Shown: positions 1-9,149 of the stretch, one piece after another
How positions within the stretch are numbered: position 1 is the stretch's first letter
Layout: each line of letters starts with the position of its first letter
Origin: Candidatus Omnitrophota bacterium
GTDB lineage: Bacteria > Omnitrophota > Gorgyraeia > Velamenicoccales > Velamenicoccaceae
Reading direction: 5' to 3'
Length of the DNA: 64,000 bases
NCBI GenBank assembly: GCA_003451585.1
Contig: DMEU01000011.1
Coordinates: forward strand, 11,758-75,757
Program-made: the position numbers and the translations under genes
The notes under the pieces: generated by a model
Database searches by the model: none
What the model was told of the DNA's origin: nothing
What the model saw: the letters and a program-made list of their open reading frames with translations, nothing else

Positions 1-630
1 ATAGCTATTGTCATGCCTAACCGTTCCGGTGTTTCTTTGATCATCGATGCCGGCGCGAATATCGATCCTAAACCGCTTCACCTGGTCCAATACGGCATTA
101 TGGGGAGTGCCTATTTTGAGCGGATATTGGGCAAGATGAATCCGGCTGTAGGCCTCTTGAATGTCGGAGAGGAAGAATCAAAAGGCACGGATTTCGTAAA
201 AGAGACTTATCAACTTTTGGAGCATAGCCCGGTTAATTTTATAGGCAACGTCGAGGGGAAGGATATTTTTTCAGGCCAGTGCGATGTTGTCGTATGTGAT
301 GGTTTTGTCGGGAATGTTACTTTGAAGGTGGCTGAAAGTATAGCCGAGACAATGGCATTCTTCTTAAAGAAGGAATTAAGCTCTAGCCTGTTGGGACGCC
401 TTGCGTATCTATTGGCAAGAGGGTGTTTTCAAAATTTTAAAAAGAAGATAGATTACTCCGAATATGGCGGAGCGCCTCTGTTGGGGGTCGACGGCGTTGT
501 GATCATAGGCCACGGACGATCCTCGGCGAAGGCTGTTATGAACGCCATACTTTTTGCCAAGGAAGAAGTCGAGAGGAATATCAACCAGGACATAATGGAA
601 AAGGCAAAAAAGATCGTTGTAAAAGTTTGA
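1..630 (+). CDS. plsX: Phosphate acyltransferase PlsX (5' end outside window)
   Basis: This is the C-terminal part of PlsX, which converts acyl-ACP to acyl-phosphate for phospholipid synthesis. The frame is open from base 1, where four codons (IAIV) precede the first ATG at base 13, so that ATG is internal. About 209 of the usual 330-350 residues are visible. Family hallmarks seen are an early DAGAN segment, a central VVCDGFVGNVTLK stretch and a late YSEYGGAPLLGVDG stretch. The stop at 628-630 abuts fabH, the common plsX-fabH order, which supports a fatty-acid and phospholipid operon. No defect is seen in the visible part. Confidence 0.93.
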   Translation: MAIVMPNRSGVSLIIDAGANIDPKPLHLVQYGIMGSAYFERILGKMNPAVGLLNVGEEESKGTDFVKETYQLLEHSPVNFIGNVEGKDIFSGQCDVVVCDGFVGNVTLKVAESIAETMAFFLKKELSSSLLGRLAYLLARGCFQNFKKKIDYSEYGGAPLLGVDGVVIIGHGRSSAKAVMNAILFAKEEVERNINQDIMEKAKKIVVKV

Positions 631-635
631 AAAAT

Positions 636-1631
636 ATGAAGAATAAACAGAAGAAGATAGGTATCGTTGGGCTCGGGTGTTATGTCCCCAAGAAGGTGCT
701 TACCAATAAAGACCTTGAGGGTATGGTCGATACCAGCGATGAATGGATAACGACGCGCACCGGTATCAAGGAGCGCCGAATAGCAGCAAATAATGAATCT
801 ACAAGTACACTTGCCGCGAATGCAGCCCACGAAGCCCTCAAAAATGCAAAAATGAAGCCCGAAGACCTGGACCTGGTCATTGTCGCGACCATTACGCCCG
901 ACATGCCTTTTCCTGCGACTTCATGTCTTGTGCAGGACCAGTTAAAAGCCAAAAATGCCGCCTGTTTCGATGTAAGCGCCGCTTGCGCCGGATTTGTCTA
1001 TGGGCTGGTTATGGCACAGCAGTTTTTAGCCAATGGTGTTTATAAAAATGCGCTTGTCATCGGATCCGAAAAACTGTCTTGTGTGACTGATTGGAAGGAC
1101 AGGAATACATGTGTCCTTTTTGGTGACGGGGCCGGTGCTGCGGTATTGGCTCCTGTGGAAGACGGAGGTATCCTCGGCAGCTATCTTGGCAGTAATGGCT
1201 CTTTAAGCGATCTTTTAATGATCCCGGCAGGCGGAAGTAAGCGCCCGGCTTCAAAAGAGACCGTTGATAACAGGGAGCATTTTATCAAGATGAAGGGCAA
1301 TGAGGTGTTTAAACTTGCAGTAAAAATAATGTCCGATGCCGCCTGCAACGCTTTGAAGCAGTGCGAGCTGACCGTAGATGATATCGATTGTTTTATCCCT
1401 CATCAGGCGAATATGAGGATATTGGATGCCGTTGCCCGCAAGATGCACCTGCCTTTGGATAAGATATATTTCAATGTAGCGAATTACGGCAATATGTCCT
1501 CTGCGTCGACTGCCGTGGCGCTCTGCGAAGCCTATAATGCCGGCCGTATCAAGCCGGGCGATGTCGTGGTCCTGGATGCTTTTGGCGCCGGCCTTGTGTG
1601 GGGTTCTTGCGTTATCCAGTGGCAAAAATAA
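636..1631 (+). CDS. fabH: 3-oxoacyl-ACP synthase III (FabH)
   Basis: FabH condenses acetyl-CoA with malonyl-ACP to start type II fatty-acid synthesis in the cytoplasm. The protein is about 331 residues, normal for the family. The Cys-His-Asn triad is visible: Cys near 117 in SAACAGF, His near 256 in PHQAN, Asn near 286 in YGNMSS. I chose the ATG at 636. A TTG at 627 overlapping the plsX stop would add three residues, and neither start has a clear Shine-Dalgarno sequence. It lies between plsX and fabD as in many bacterial fab operons. Confidence 0.95.
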   Translation: MKNKQKKIGIVGLGCYVPKKVLTNKDLEGMVDTSDEWITTRTGIKERRIAANNESTSTLAANAAHEALKNAKMKPEDLDLVIVATITPDMPFPATSCLVQDQLKAKNAACFDVSAACAGFVYGLVMAQQFLANGVYKNALVIGSEKLSCVTDWKDRNTCVLFGDGAGAAVLAPVEDGGILGSYLGSNGSLSDLLMIPAGGSKRPASKETVDNREHFIKMKGNEVFKLAVKIMSDAACNALKQCELTVDDIDCFIPHQANMRILDAVARKMHLPLDKIYFNVANYGNMSSASTAVALCEAYNAGRIKPGDVVVLDAFGAGLVWGSCVIQWQK

Positions 1632-1637
1632 AAAAGT

Positions 1638-1712
1638 TGCTAGCGGCTGGTTGTTAGTGACTAGTAAAGTCTGCTAGCCACTAGCCACTAGTCACTAGAT
1701 CCTAGTCGCTAT
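1638..1712. repeat. Heptad-period inverted repeat (fabH-fabD gap)
   Basis: This gap is filled by two arms built from diverged 7-nt units. The right arm has units such as TAGCCAC, TAGTCAC and TAGTCGC. The left arm has reverse-complement-like units such as TAGTGAC, so the RNA could fold into a long imperfect hairpin. It belongs to the dispersed family listed elsewhere in this window. The fabD start follows within seven bases and has no obvious ribosome binding site. Confidence 0.8.
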
Positions 1713-1718
1713 ATTAAT

Positions 1719-2642
1719 ATGAAACTAGCATATATATTTCCCGGCCAGGGGGCACAATTCATAGGGATGGGCAAAGACCTCTATGATAACTCCCCTGACG
1801 CACGCCGCATATTCGAAGAGGCTGATACGATCTTGAACCTGCCTTTGAGCAAGATGTGCTTTGAGGGCCCATTTGAAGAACTTACCAAGACAAGGAACTG
1901 CCAGCCGGCGATCGTAGCAGTAAGTATGGCGGCCTTATTCGTTTTCAGGAAAACATATCCTCAGTTCATCCCTTCCTATGTTGCCGGGCTAAGCCTTGGA
2001 GAGTATTCCGCGCTTGTAGCCGCGGATATCGTTAATTTTCATGACGCACTGCATTTAGTGCGTAAGCGCGGTGAGTTCATGGAGGCCGCAGCTGCAAAAA
2101 ATCCAGGCAAGATGAGTTGCATCCTGGGGATGGATGTTAAGGCTGTTGAAGAGATTTGCAGTGTTACAGGCGCACAAATAGCCAATTTGAACTGTCCGGG
2201 CCAGGTAGTGGTATCAGGGACTAACGCCCAGCTTGAAGCCTTGGCCTCCAAAGCCACTGAGGCTGGCGCAAAACGTGTGATCTCTCTTGACGTGAGCGGC
2301 GCTTTTCATTGTTCGCTGATGAAAGATGCCGCAGTTAAATTGAAAGCCGAGATAGACAAAGTACATTTTAATAAGGCAAGGTATCCTTTGATCTCTAATG
2401 TGGATGCCAAGGAGCAGACAGATCCGCATGTTATTAAAGAGAATCTGATAAAACAGGTTGATTCTGCCACCTATTGGGAGGCTTCAATGAGGCATCTTGT
2501 GGCTGGCGGCGTCCGACAGTATTTCGAGATAGGCCCCGGGACAGTCCTAAAGGGGCTTTTTAAGAAAATCGATACAGCTGTCCAGGTCATATCCGCGGGC
2601 AAATGGCCGGATATTCAGGAAATCGGTAAAAATTTGGCATAA
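1719..2642 (+). CDS. fabD: Malonyl-CoA:ACP transacylase (FabD)
   Basis: FabD loads malonyl groups onto acyl carrier protein. The 307-residue length is normal. The N-terminal FPGQGAQ motif, the nucleophile Ser92 in GLSLGEY and the catalytic His197 in GAFHCSLM are all present. The residue before the nucleophile is Leu rather than His (GLSLG in place of GHSLG), a variant I recall from other bacterial FabD proteins and not a sign of inactivity. It is separated from fabH by a heptad repeat and from fabG by 19 bases, consistent with one operon. Confidence 0.95.
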   Translation: MKLAYIFPGQGAQFIGMGKDLYDNSPDARRIFEEADTILNLPLSKMCFEGPFEELTKTRNCQPAIVAVSMAALFVFRKTYPQFIPSYVAGLSLGEYSALVAADIVNFHDALHLVRKRGEFMEAAAAKNPGKMSCILGMDVKAVEEICSVTGAQIANLNCPGQVVVSGTNAQLEALASKATEAGAKRVISLDVSGAFHCSLMKDAAVKLKAEIDKVHFNKARYPLISNVDAKEQTDPHVIKENLIKQVDSATYWEASMRHLVAGGVRQYFEIGPGTVLKGLFKKIDTAVQVISAGKWPDIQEIGKNLA

Positions 2643-2661
2643 TTGACGGATAGGGGGCGTT

Positions 2662-3402
2662 ATGAAATTAGAGGGCAAGGTAGCTTTGATCACTGGCGGA
2701 GCCAGGGGCATAGGCCGCGAGATCGCTCTTTTGTTTGCCGGTGAGGGGGCAGATATAGCTATCTGTGATGTTAATAAGGAGGTCGCGGCAGCTACGGCCA
2801 AGGAGATCGAGGCTTTGGGCCGACGAGCTTTGAGTTTTGAGACAGATGTCACTGTCTTCAAACAAGTTGAAGAAATGATGAATATAATACTTGACAATTT
2901 TAAACATATTGATATATTGGTAAACAATGCAGGCATTACTCGAGATAATTTATTGCTTCGGATGAGTGAAGAGGATTGGGACAAGGTGCTTGCAGTGAAT
3001 TTGAAGGGTGTGTTCAACTGCACCAAAGCCGCCTCCAGGATCATGATAAAACAGAGGAGCGGCAAGATCGTAAACATCGCTTCGATCATTGGCATCATGG
3101 GGAATGCCGGGCAGGCGAATTACGCGGCCTCGAAGGGCGGAATTATCAGTTTTACTAAATCCATAGCCCGCGAGCTCGCCTCCCGAAGTATTAACGCTAA
3201 CGCTGTAGCTCCGGGTTTTATCCAGACAGCCATGACGGATAAGCTCACACCGGAACAGAAGAGCGCTATGTTGGCGAATATCCCGTTAAATAGATTAGGT
3301 GTGCCGCTTGATGTCGCGAATGCGTGTCTGTTCTTAAGCTGTCCGGATTCCGGCTATATCACAGGCCAGACCATTGTGGTTGATGGCGGCATGAGTATGT
3401 AG
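2662..3402 (+). CDS. fabG: 3-oxoacyl-ACP reductase (FabG)
   Basis: This is an NADPH-dependent short-chain reductase of the fatty-acid elongation cycle, 246 residues long. The Rossmann motif TGGARGIG is at residues 11-18 and NNAG at about 88-91. The catalytic Asn113, Ser141, Tyr154 and Lys158 are present (YAASK). The C-terminus ends in IVVDGGMSM, typical of FabG. A GGGGG-type ribosome binding site precedes the ATG. Its position between fabD and acpP makes FabG far more likely than another short-chain reductase. Confidence 0.95.
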   Translation: MKLEGKVALITGGARGIGREIALLFAGEGADIAICDVNKEVAAATAKEIEALGRRALSFETDVTVFKQVEEMMNIILDNFKHIDILVNNAGITRDNLLLRMSEEDWDKVLAVNLKGVFNCTKAASRIMIKQRSGKIVNIASIIGIMGNAGQANYAASKGGIISFTKSIARELASRSINANAVAPGFIQTAMTDKLTPEQKSAMLANIPLNRLGVPLDVANACLFLSCPDSGYITGQTIVVDGGMSM

Positions 3403-3439
3403 AAGAATTTAAGGCAAAAAGCAAAACAGGAGGAGTATA

Positions 3440-3682
3440 ATGAGTGACGCAGTAAGCAAAGTGAAGGGCATCATAGCTGAACAGTTGGGCGTGAAACCCG
3501 AAGAGGTGACGCCTGAGGCTTCTTTCGTTGAGGACCTAGGTGCGGATTCTCTCGATACCGTAGAGCTTGTCATGGCATTGGAAGAAGAATTCGGGATCGA
3601 GATACCGGATGAGGATGCCGAAAAGATGACAACGGTCGGAGATGCTGTGAAATATATAGAGGAAAAGATCGCGAAAAAGTAG
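3440..3682 (+). CDS. acpP: Acyl carrier protein
   Basis: An 80-residue acidic protein that carries fatty-acyl chains on a 4'-phosphopantetheine arm. The attachment serine is Ser37 in [18 protein letters not shown], the canonical helix-II motif. A strong AGGAGG ribosome binding site sits just upstream, as expected for an abundant protein. It lies between fabG and fabF, the standard order. The 3' side carries two small hairpins. Confidence 0.97.
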   Translation: MSDAVSKVKGIIAEQLGVKPEEVTPEASFVEDLGADSLDTVELVMALEEEFGIEIPDEDAEKMTTVGDAVKYIEEKIAKK

Positions 3683-3686
3683 ATTG

Positions 3687-3702
3687 CCTGCCGTCAGGCA
3701 GG
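3687..3702. repeat. Short CCTGCC/GGCAGG palindrome
   Basis: A perfect 6-bp stem (CCTGCC, loop GTCA, GGCAGG) lies five bases after the acpP stop. It has no T-run and resembles short GC-rich intergenic palindromes seen in several candidate phyla. Function unknown; it may protect the acpP transcript 3' end. Confidence 0.5.
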
Positions 3703-3742
3703 TTGTTATACATCGCGGTATTTTGAAGCCATCACTAATTCC

Positions 3743-3770
3743 ATACCCCGGCGTGAGTCGGGGTATTTCT
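3743..3770 (+). terminator. Hairpin between acpP and fabF (attenuator or terminator)
   Basis: An 8-bp perfect stem (ATACCCCG and CGGGGTAT, 8-nt loop) is followed by TTCT, a poor T-run. It could be a weak terminator that lowers fabF relative to the abundant acpP message, or a processing site. It ends 14 bases before the fabF ATG. Confidence 0.45.
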
Positions 3771-3783
3771 TAAATGAGGGCCA

Positions 3784-5025
3784 ATGAAAAGAAGAGTCGT
3801 TGTAACCGGGTTGGGTATTGTCAGCCCCGTTGGTAACAATATCCAGGATTTCTGGAAGGCGCTTGAGTCGGGCAAGAGTGGTATAGGTAAGATAACCCAT
3901 TTTGATGCATCCGCCTTCGATACCCATATAGCTGGCCAGGTTAAAGATTTTAACCCCGAGAATTTTCTCTCCAAGAAGGAAGTAAAACACACCGAAAAGT
4001 TCGTACACTATGCCGTAGGGGCCTCACAGGAAGCTGTAACTGATGCAGGTTTTAATATTGAACAGCTTGATTTGACCCGTTGCGGGGTTTTGATAGGTTC
4101 CGGTATAGGCAGCCTGCGTATTATTGAAGAGCAGCACAAGGTCCTTCTTGAGAGAGGGCCGTCAAAATTGTCACCCTTCCTTATCCCTATGTTGATAGTC
4201 AATGAAGCATCCGGCCATGTATCCATGCGTTTTGGATTTAAGGGGCCTAATTCTTGTGTTGCCACTGCTTGTGCAACCGGCAACCATGCCATAGGCGATG
4301 CTGCCCGCATAATCAAGTATGGTGACGCGGATGTTATGATAGCAGGCGGGACAGAGGGAGCTGTTACGCCAATGGGCATCGGCGGATTTTGTGCTTTAAA
4401 GAGCCTGTCCTGCCGTAACAATGAGCCTGAAAGGGCTTCTCGTCCGTTTGACAGAGAAAGAGACGGTTTTGTAATGGGCGAAGGGGCAGGAGTTGTAGTA
4501 GTTGAAGAGCTGGAACACGCCAGGAAAAGAGGCGCCAGGATATATTGCGAACTGGTTGGGTATGGCATGTCAGGCGACGCTTACCACATTACCGCGCCTG
4601 ATCCTTCCGGGGACGGTTGTGTGCGGGCAATGAGGGCAACTTTAAAGGATGCCGGCTTAAGGCCCGAAGACATCGATTATATCAATGCGCACGGGACATC
4701 AACTCTTTTGAACGACAAGATAGAGACTTTAGCGATAAAAAAAGTATTCGGCGATCATGCTTATAAGGTGGCTATAAGTTCAACCAAATCAATGACCGGG
4801 CATCTGTTAGGTGCGGCCGGTGGCGCTGAGTTCATCGTTTGTTGTTTGAGCATGAAATACAGTATAGCTCCGCCTACCATTAATCTCGATCACAAAGATC
4901 CAGAATGTGACCTTGATTACATTCCCCATAAAGCCCGCGGCTTAAAGATAAAGGCGGCCATATCAAACGCGTTAGGTTTTGGCGGCCATAACGCCACTAT
5001 CGCAGTGAAAGAGTTCAAAGAATAA
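3784..5025 (+). CDS. fabF: 3-oxoacyl-ACP synthase II (FabF)
   Basis: FabF is the elongating condensing enzyme of type II fatty-acid synthesis, 413 residues. The triad is Cys163 in TACATGNHA, His303 in NAHGTST and His340 in MTGHLLGAAGG, with the conserved Lys335 in SSTKSMTGH. The usual NAHGTSTPLND motif reads NAHGTSTLLND here, a single Pro-to-Leu change beside the active-site His. It ends the fatty-acid cluster. No fabZ or enoyl reductase gene is in the window, so those steps are encoded elsewhere. Confidence 0.95.
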   Translation: MKRRVVVTGLGIVSPVGNNIQDFWKALESGKSGIGKITHFDASAFDTHIAGQVKDFNPENFLSKKEVKHTEKFVHYAVGASQEAVTDAGFNIEQLDLTRCGVLIGSGIGSLRIIEEQHKVLLERGPSKLSPFLIPMLIVNEASGHVSMRFGFKGPNSCVATACATGNHAIGDAARIIKYGDADVMIAGGTEGAVTPMGIGGFCALKSLSCRNNEPERASRPFDRERDGFVMGEGAGVVVVEELEHARKRGARIYCELVGYGMSGDAYHITAPDPSGDGCVRAMRATLKDAGLRPEDIDYINAHGTSTLLNDKIETLAIKKVFGDHAYKVAISSTKSMTGHLLGAAGGAEFIVCCLSMKYSIAPPTINLDHKDPECDLDYIPHKARGLKIKAAISNALGFGGHNATIAVKEFKE

Positions 5026-5030
5026 ATTGA

Positions 5031-5106
5031 AGTTGTTTAGCTCATTAGCTGTTTAGCTCGTAAGGGCTTTTACTAAACAGCAGAACAGCAAAACAACCAA
5101 GCAGCT
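5031..5106. repeat. Heptad-period inverted repeat (fabF-leuC gap)
   Basis: The left arm contains TTGTTTAGCTCATTAGC-type units and the right arm CTAAACAGCAGAACAGC-type units. They are imperfect reverse complements with microvariant substructure. The base composition differs from the fabH-fabD copy but the layout is the same: two degenerate tandem arms around a short loop that fill the intergenic gap. Confidence 0.7.
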
Positions 5107-5112
5107 GATGAT

Positions 5113-6432
5113 ATGAAACAGACTATTACACAAAAAATATTAGCTAAGCACTGTGGGAAAAAAGCCGTTGTGTCGGGTGAATTCATCTGGGCCGGTCTTG
5201 ATTTTACGCTCGGCAATGATATTACCGCGCCTATCGCCATAGATGAATTTGAAAAATCCGGTTTTACTAAAGTCTTTAACAAAGAAAAGATAGCATTGAT
5301 ACCGGATCATTTTACTCCCGCTAAAGATATCAAGAGCGCGCAGCAAGCAAAACGTCTGCGTGAGTTCGCTGCTAAACATAAGATAAGGCACTATTACGAG
5401 GTGGGCCGCATGGGGATAGAACATGCGCTCCTGCCGCAGTTAGGCCTTGTCGGGCCAGGGGATTTGATCATAGGTTCTGATTCCCACACATGTACCTATG
5501 GCGCTTTAGGCGCATTTTCAACCGGTGTGGGCTCTACTGATCTTGCGGCCGGCTGGATAACAGGACATGTGTGGCTGAGGGTCCCTGAAACGATAAAATT
5601 TGTTTATAAGGGCAAGTTGCCTAAGTGGGTCGGCGGGAAAGATTTCATCCTTTATACTATAGGCGATATCGGCGTAGAGGGTGCCCGTTATAATGCTATG
5701 GAGTTTGCCGGAGAGGCTATCCGCAAGCTCCCGATGGATGATAGGTTTGCGATGTGTAATATGGCTATAGAGGCTGGTGGAAAGAGCGGGATCGTAGAGC
5801 CGGATGAAGTGACTCTCGAATATGTAATAAGCCACCAGATGCCAGGCTCCGGGAAAAAAATAAATGTAGAATACTTGAAAGAAAAATTTAGTGACCTGAG
5901 GTCTGATAAAGATGCAGTTTATACGCAGATCAAGGAATACGATGTGTCAAAATGGGAGCCGGCAGTGGCCCTGCCTCACTTACCCAGCAATGTCAAGCCT
6001 GTGAGCAAGGTCGGCAAGGTAAGGGTGGATCAGGTAGTCATAGGTTCTTGTACAAATGGCCGTATTTCAGACCTTAGGATCTCGGCTAAAATATTAAAGG
6101 GTAATAAGGTTGACCCGCGTGTGCGCCTTATTGTTATTCCGGCAACACAGGAGATTTATTTACAGGCGATGAAAGAAGGATTGCTTGAGGTCTTTGTCAA
6201 GGCCGGCGGAGTTGTTTCAACCCCGACTTGCGGGCCTTGCCTGGGCGGCCATATGGGTATTCTGGCGGATGGCGAGGCGTGCCTTGCTACGACTAACAGG
6301 AATTTTATGGGCCGCATGGGTGACAAGAACAGTTTTGTATTCCTTTCAAGCCCTGCAGTGGCTGCGGCCAGCGCCATAACAGGATATATTACGCATCCAG
6401 AAGAAGTAATAAAGAAAGGTGCTAGGTTTTAG
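5113..6432 (+). CDS. leuC: 3-isopropylmalate dehydratase large subunit
   Basis: The large, Fe-S-bearing subunit of isopropylmalate isomerase in leucine synthesis, 439 residues, of the LeuC/HacA (aconitase-like) group. Cluster ligands are Cys313 in GSCTNGR and Cys373 and Cys376 in [11 protein letters not shown]. The substrate-binding [15 protein letters not shown] motif lies near residue 120. leuD and leuB follow, which favours the leucine role over homoaconitase. The last codons (Ala-Arg-Phe-stop) lie inside the next heptad repeat, so the natural C-terminus may have been altered by it. Confidence 0.92.
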   Translation: MKQTITQKILAKHCGKKAVVSGEFIWAGLDFTLGNDITAPIAIDEFEKSGFTKVFNKEKIALIPDHFTPAKDIKSAQQAKRLREFAAKHKIRHYYEVGRMGIEHALLPQLGLVGPGDLIIGSDSHTCTYGALGAFSTGVGSTDLAAGWITGHVWLRVPETIKFVYKGKLPKWVGGKDFILYTIGDIGVEGARYNAMEFAGEAIRKLPMDDRFAMCNMAIEAGGKSGIVEPDEVTLEYVISHQMPGSGKKINVEYLKEKFSDLRSDKDAVYTQIKEYDVSKWEPAVALPHLPSNVKPVSKVGKVRVDQVVIGSCTNGRISDLRISAKILKGNKVDPRVRLIVIPATQEIYLQAMKEGLLEVFVKAGGVVSTPTCGPCLGGHMGILADGEACLATTNRNFMGRMGDKNSFVFLSSPAVAAASAITGYITHPEEVIKKGARF

Positions 6433-6485
6433 GTTCTAGGGGCTAGTCAGAACCTAGCCCCTAACGCCTAGAACCTAGATCCTAA
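6421..6485. repeat. Heptad-period hairpin repeat overlapping the leuC stop
   Basis: Units such as CTAGGTT, CTAGGGG, GAACCTA and GCCCCTA follow one another with a 7-nt step. The first half pairs with the second half (TAGGTTCTAGG with CCTAGAACCTA). The repeat begins before the leuC stop at 6430-6432 and ends one base before the leuD ATG, so it supplies the leuC stop codon. Confidence 0.82.
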
Positions 6486-6486
6486 A

Positions 6487-6984
6487 ATGATGATTATCAA
6501 AGGCAGAGTACACAAATTCGGCAATGACGTAAATACCGACGATATAATTTCGGCCAGGTATCTTAATACTATTGACCCGAAAGAGCTCGGCGGCCATTGT
6601 ATGGAGATACTCGATGCAGATTTCCCAAAGAGAGTTATGGCCGGTGATATTATGGTGGCAGGCAATAATTTCGGGTGCGGTTCTTCCAGAGAGCATGCGC
6701 CGATCGCCATAAAAGGTTGCGGTGTTTCGCTGGTCATAGCCAAGAGTTTTGCGCGGATCTTTTATCGTAACAGTATAAATATCGGCCTTCCCATAATTGA
6801 ATTAGAGAATGCCGACAAGATAGGCCCGGGCGATGAATTAGAAGTTGACCTGGCAACAGGTAAGATCAAGGATTTGACTAACGGCAAAACTTATAGTGCA
6901 CAGCCTTTTGCGGGATTCGTCTGTGAGATCATGGAGAGCGGCGGATTGATAAATTGGGTAAAAAATAAAAAGAAAAGCAATTAA
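6487..6984 (+). CDS. leuD: 3-isopropylmalate dehydratase small subunit
   Basis: The swivel-domain subunit that pairs with LeuC, 165 residues, matching the short archaeal/bacterial LeuD type. The diagnostic [10 protein letters not shown] motif is at residues 63-72. ATG codons at 6487 and 6490 both fit. It lies directly after leuC and before leuB. The lysine-rich C-terminus merges into the next AT-rich heptad repeat. Confidence 0.93.
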   Translation: MMIIKGRVHKFGNDVNTDDIISARYLNTIDPKELGGHCMEILDADFPKRVMAGDIMVAGNNFGCGSSREHAPIAIKGCGVSLVIAKSFARIFYRNSINIGLPIIELENADKIGPGDELEVDLATGKIKDLTNGKTYSAQPFAGFVCEIMESGGLINWVKNKKKSN

Positions 6985-7040
6985 GAATTAATAATGAAGA
7001 ATGAAAAATTAAAATTCTTAATTTTTAATTCTTAAATTTT
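6979..7040. repeat. AT-rich heptad inverted repeat (leuD-leuB gap)
   Basis: Units resembling AATTAAG, AATGAAG and AATGAAA form the left arm, and TTCTTAA and TTTTTAA form the right arm. The arms are imperfect reverse complements. The leuD stop codon is inside the first unit. A clean GGAGG ribosome binding site for leuB follows the repeat. Confidence 0.75.
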
Positions 7041-7056
7041 GATTACGGAGGTTTTT

Positions 7057-8103
7057 ATGCATAAGATAGCGGTTATCCCCGGCGATGGGACCGGCCCGGA
7101 GGTGGTAAATGAAGGCCTTAAGGTCTTAGAGGCGGCAAGCAAGAAATTTGGTTTTAAATATGAGACAAAGAGTTTCGATTTTACCGGGAAGCGGTATCTT
7201 GAGACAGGGAAGCTCGTAGATGACAGCGATATCGATGAATTAAAGAGATTTGACGCCATCTATCTTGGCGCTGTGGGTGATCCTGATGTAAAACCCGGGA
7301 TCATTGAGACCGGCGTGTTGCTTAAATTAAGATTTGCGCTCGATCAGTATATCAATCTGCGTCCGGTGAAGCTTTATAATTCCAGCTATTGTCCTCTAAA
7401 GGATAAGGAGCCGAAAGACATTGATTTTGTGGTAGTGAGGGAGAATAGCGAAGGCCTGTATAAAGGCCTGGGCGAATTCCAGAATAAGGGCACAAAGGAC
7501 GAGGTCGCTATCCAGATATCCTACAATACCCGCAAGGGCGTTGAGCGTTGTATCCGTTACGCTTTTGAAGTGGCGCGTAAGCGTGAAAGGAAGCAACTGA
7601 CCCTTTGCGGCAAGACGAATGTCCTGACCTTTGCCTGGGACCTTTGGCAAAGGACGTTTAATGAGGTAGCCAAGGAATACCCTGATGTTAAGACCGATTA
7701 TGCCCATGTGGATGCAACAACTATGTGGTTCGTGAAGAACCCCGAGTGGTTTGATGTCATAGTGACGGACAATATGTTCGGCGATATCATTACTGATCTT
7801 GGTGCCATGATCCAGGGCGGGATGGGTATAGCCGCCGGCGGAAATATTAACCCTTCCGGTGTTTCGATGTTTGAGCCTATAGGCGGTTCAGCGCCGAAAT
7901 ATACGGGTAAGAATGTGATAAATCCAATGGCAGCCATATGCGCGCTCGCCATGCTTCTGGATAATATCGGAGAGGGGAAAGCGGGTAAGGCCATTGAAGA
8001 TGCGGTAATAAAGATAGTCCAGCATAAATTAAAATCCCTGGCTGCAGGTAAGATGGGGTATTCGACTTCCGAGGTCGGGGACCTTGTGGTAAAAAGTTTG
8101 TAA
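7057..8103 (+). CDS. leuB: 3-isopropylmalate dehydrogenase
   Basis: An NAD-dependent beta-decarboxylating dehydrogenase of about 348 residues. I chose the ATG at 7057 because GGAGG lies at 7048-7052. An upstream TTG at 7039 would place that site inside the gene. The motifs IPGDGTGPEV (N-terminus), RENSEGLY, DNMFGDIITDLGA and EPIGGSAPKYTGKN are those of the isocitrate/isopropylmalate dehydrogenase family. The substrate loop RENSEGLYKGLGEF differs from the Thermus/E. coli LeuB type and resembles a LeuB/tartrate-dehydrogenase-like branch. The leuC-leuD context gives the function. Confidence 0.88.
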   Translation: MHKIAVIPGDGTGPEVVNEGLKVLEAASKKFGFKYETKSFDFTGKRYLETGKLVDDSDIDELKRFDAIYLGAVGDPDVKPGIIETGVLLKLRFALDQYINLRPVKLYNSSYCPLKDKEPKDIDFVVVRENSEGLYKGLGEFQNKGTKDEVAIQISYNTRKGVERCIRYAFEVARKRERKQLTLCGKTNVLTFAWDLWQRTFNEVAKEYPDVKTDYAHVDATTMWFVKNPEWFDVIVTDNMFGDIITDLGAMIQGGMGIAAGGNINPSGVSMFEPIGGSAPKYTGKNVINPMAAICALAMLLDNIGEGKAGKAIEDAVIKIVQHKLKSLAAGKMGYSTSEVGDLVVKSL

Positions 8104-8129
8104 CTTTGATCACAAGCAACTAGATTTTG

Positions 8130-9149
8130 ATGATCATGCGTAAAAAATCTAAATACAACGTAGCTTTGATAGGTGCCGGCGCTGTCGGTATTGAGATGCT
8201 CAGGGTTTTAAAGGAGCATAACTTTCCTATAGGTATTTTAAAAGTTTTGGCCCGCAGCAGCCGGGAGATCACGGTTGATGGCTCTGTTTATCAGGTTGAG
8301 GCTATTTCACCCCAGGCCTTTGACGGTATAGATATCGCTCTATTTGCCGGCACAGAAGGGGAGAAGGGCGCGGCAGTGACTTACGCGCCGGAGGCTGTAA
8401 AAAGAGGCGCTATCGTAATTGATAATGGCGCGGACTTTCGCATGGAGCCTGATGTGCCGCTCGTAGTCCCTGAGGTCAATCCAAAAGATGCCAAGCGTGC
8501 CAAGAGAGGCATAATTGCAAACCCTAATTGTTCAACCATCCAGTTGGTCGTGGCCCTGGCCCCGATCCACAAGATATATAAGATTAAGCGCGTGATCGTA
8601 TCCACATATCAGGCGGCTTCAGGTGCAGGCAGTAAAGCCGTAGATGAGCTCTATAACCAGACACGGTCTTTTCTGGAGGGCAGGGAGGTAAAACCTGATG
8701 CGTTTGCCAAAAGGATCGCCTTCAATCTTTTTCCGCATATCGGAGGTTTTGCCGACTGTGATTTTACTTCCGAAGAGTGGAAGATGGTGAAAGAGACCCA
8801 TAAGATAATGCATTCTGAAAAGATAGCTGTCTCTGCTACAACCGTCCGCGTACCGGTCAAAACAGGCCACAGCGAGTCAGTTTATATCGAGACAAAAAAA
8901 CCTCTGGATATAGATGAGGTAAAAAAGGCTTTGGCCGCGTCCCCAGGGATCCATATAATCGATGATGTTAAGAATTGCGGTTATCCTGTACCCTCTGACG
9001 TAGAAGGCAAGGATGAAGTATTCGTCGGCCGCATACGCAAAGATCCATACAATGAAAAAGGCATGTGGCTGTGGGTTGTCGCGGATAACCTGCGAAAGGG
9101 CGCTGCGACGAATGCCGTGCAGATCGCAGAGCTTTTGATCAAGAGATAA
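8130..9149 (+). CDS. asd: Aspartate-semialdehyde dehydrogenase
   Basis: Reduces aspartyl phosphate to aspartate semialdehyde, the branch point to lysine, threonine and methionine. About 339 residues. The nucleotide-binding GAGAVG motif is near residue 14, the catalytic Cys near 134 in NPNCSTIQ, and the VPVKTGHSE motif carries the active-site His. Starts at 8127 (TTG), 8130 and 8136 (ATG) are all possible and none has a good ribosome binding site. It feeds the dapA-dapB-dapL-dapF-lysA genes 13 kb downstream. Aspartokinase is not in the window. Confidence 0.93.
   Translation: MIMRKKSKYNVALIGAGAVGIEMLRVLKEHNFPIGILKVLARSSREITVDGSVYQVEAISPQAFDGIDIALFAGTEGEKGAAVTYAPEAVKRGAIVIDNGADFRMEPDVPLVVPEVNPKDAKRAKRGIIANPNCSTIQLVVALAPIHKIYKIKRVIVSTYQAASGAGSKAVDELYNQTRSFLEGREVKPDAFAKRIAFNLFPHIGGFADCDFTSEEWKMVKETHKIMHSEKIAVSATTVRVPVKTGHSESVYIETKKPLDIDEVKKALAASPGIHIIDDVKNCGYPVPSDVEGKDEVFVGRIRKDPYNEKGMWLWVVADNLRKGAATNAVQIAELLIKR

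Noticed and set aside
1638..1712. Possible CRISPR array because of short tandem units
   Set aside because: Units are 7 nt, continuous and diverged, with no spacers; no cas genes are nearby. The same applies to all the other heptad arrays.
2547..3098. 183-codon - strand frame opposite fabG
   Set aside because: It lies antisense to a clear FabG gene and its composition is the shadow of that reading frame. No start signals.
4008..4568. 186-codon - strand frame opposite fabF
   Set aside because: Antisense shadow of fabF; low-complexity Ser/Pro-rich translation without any motif.
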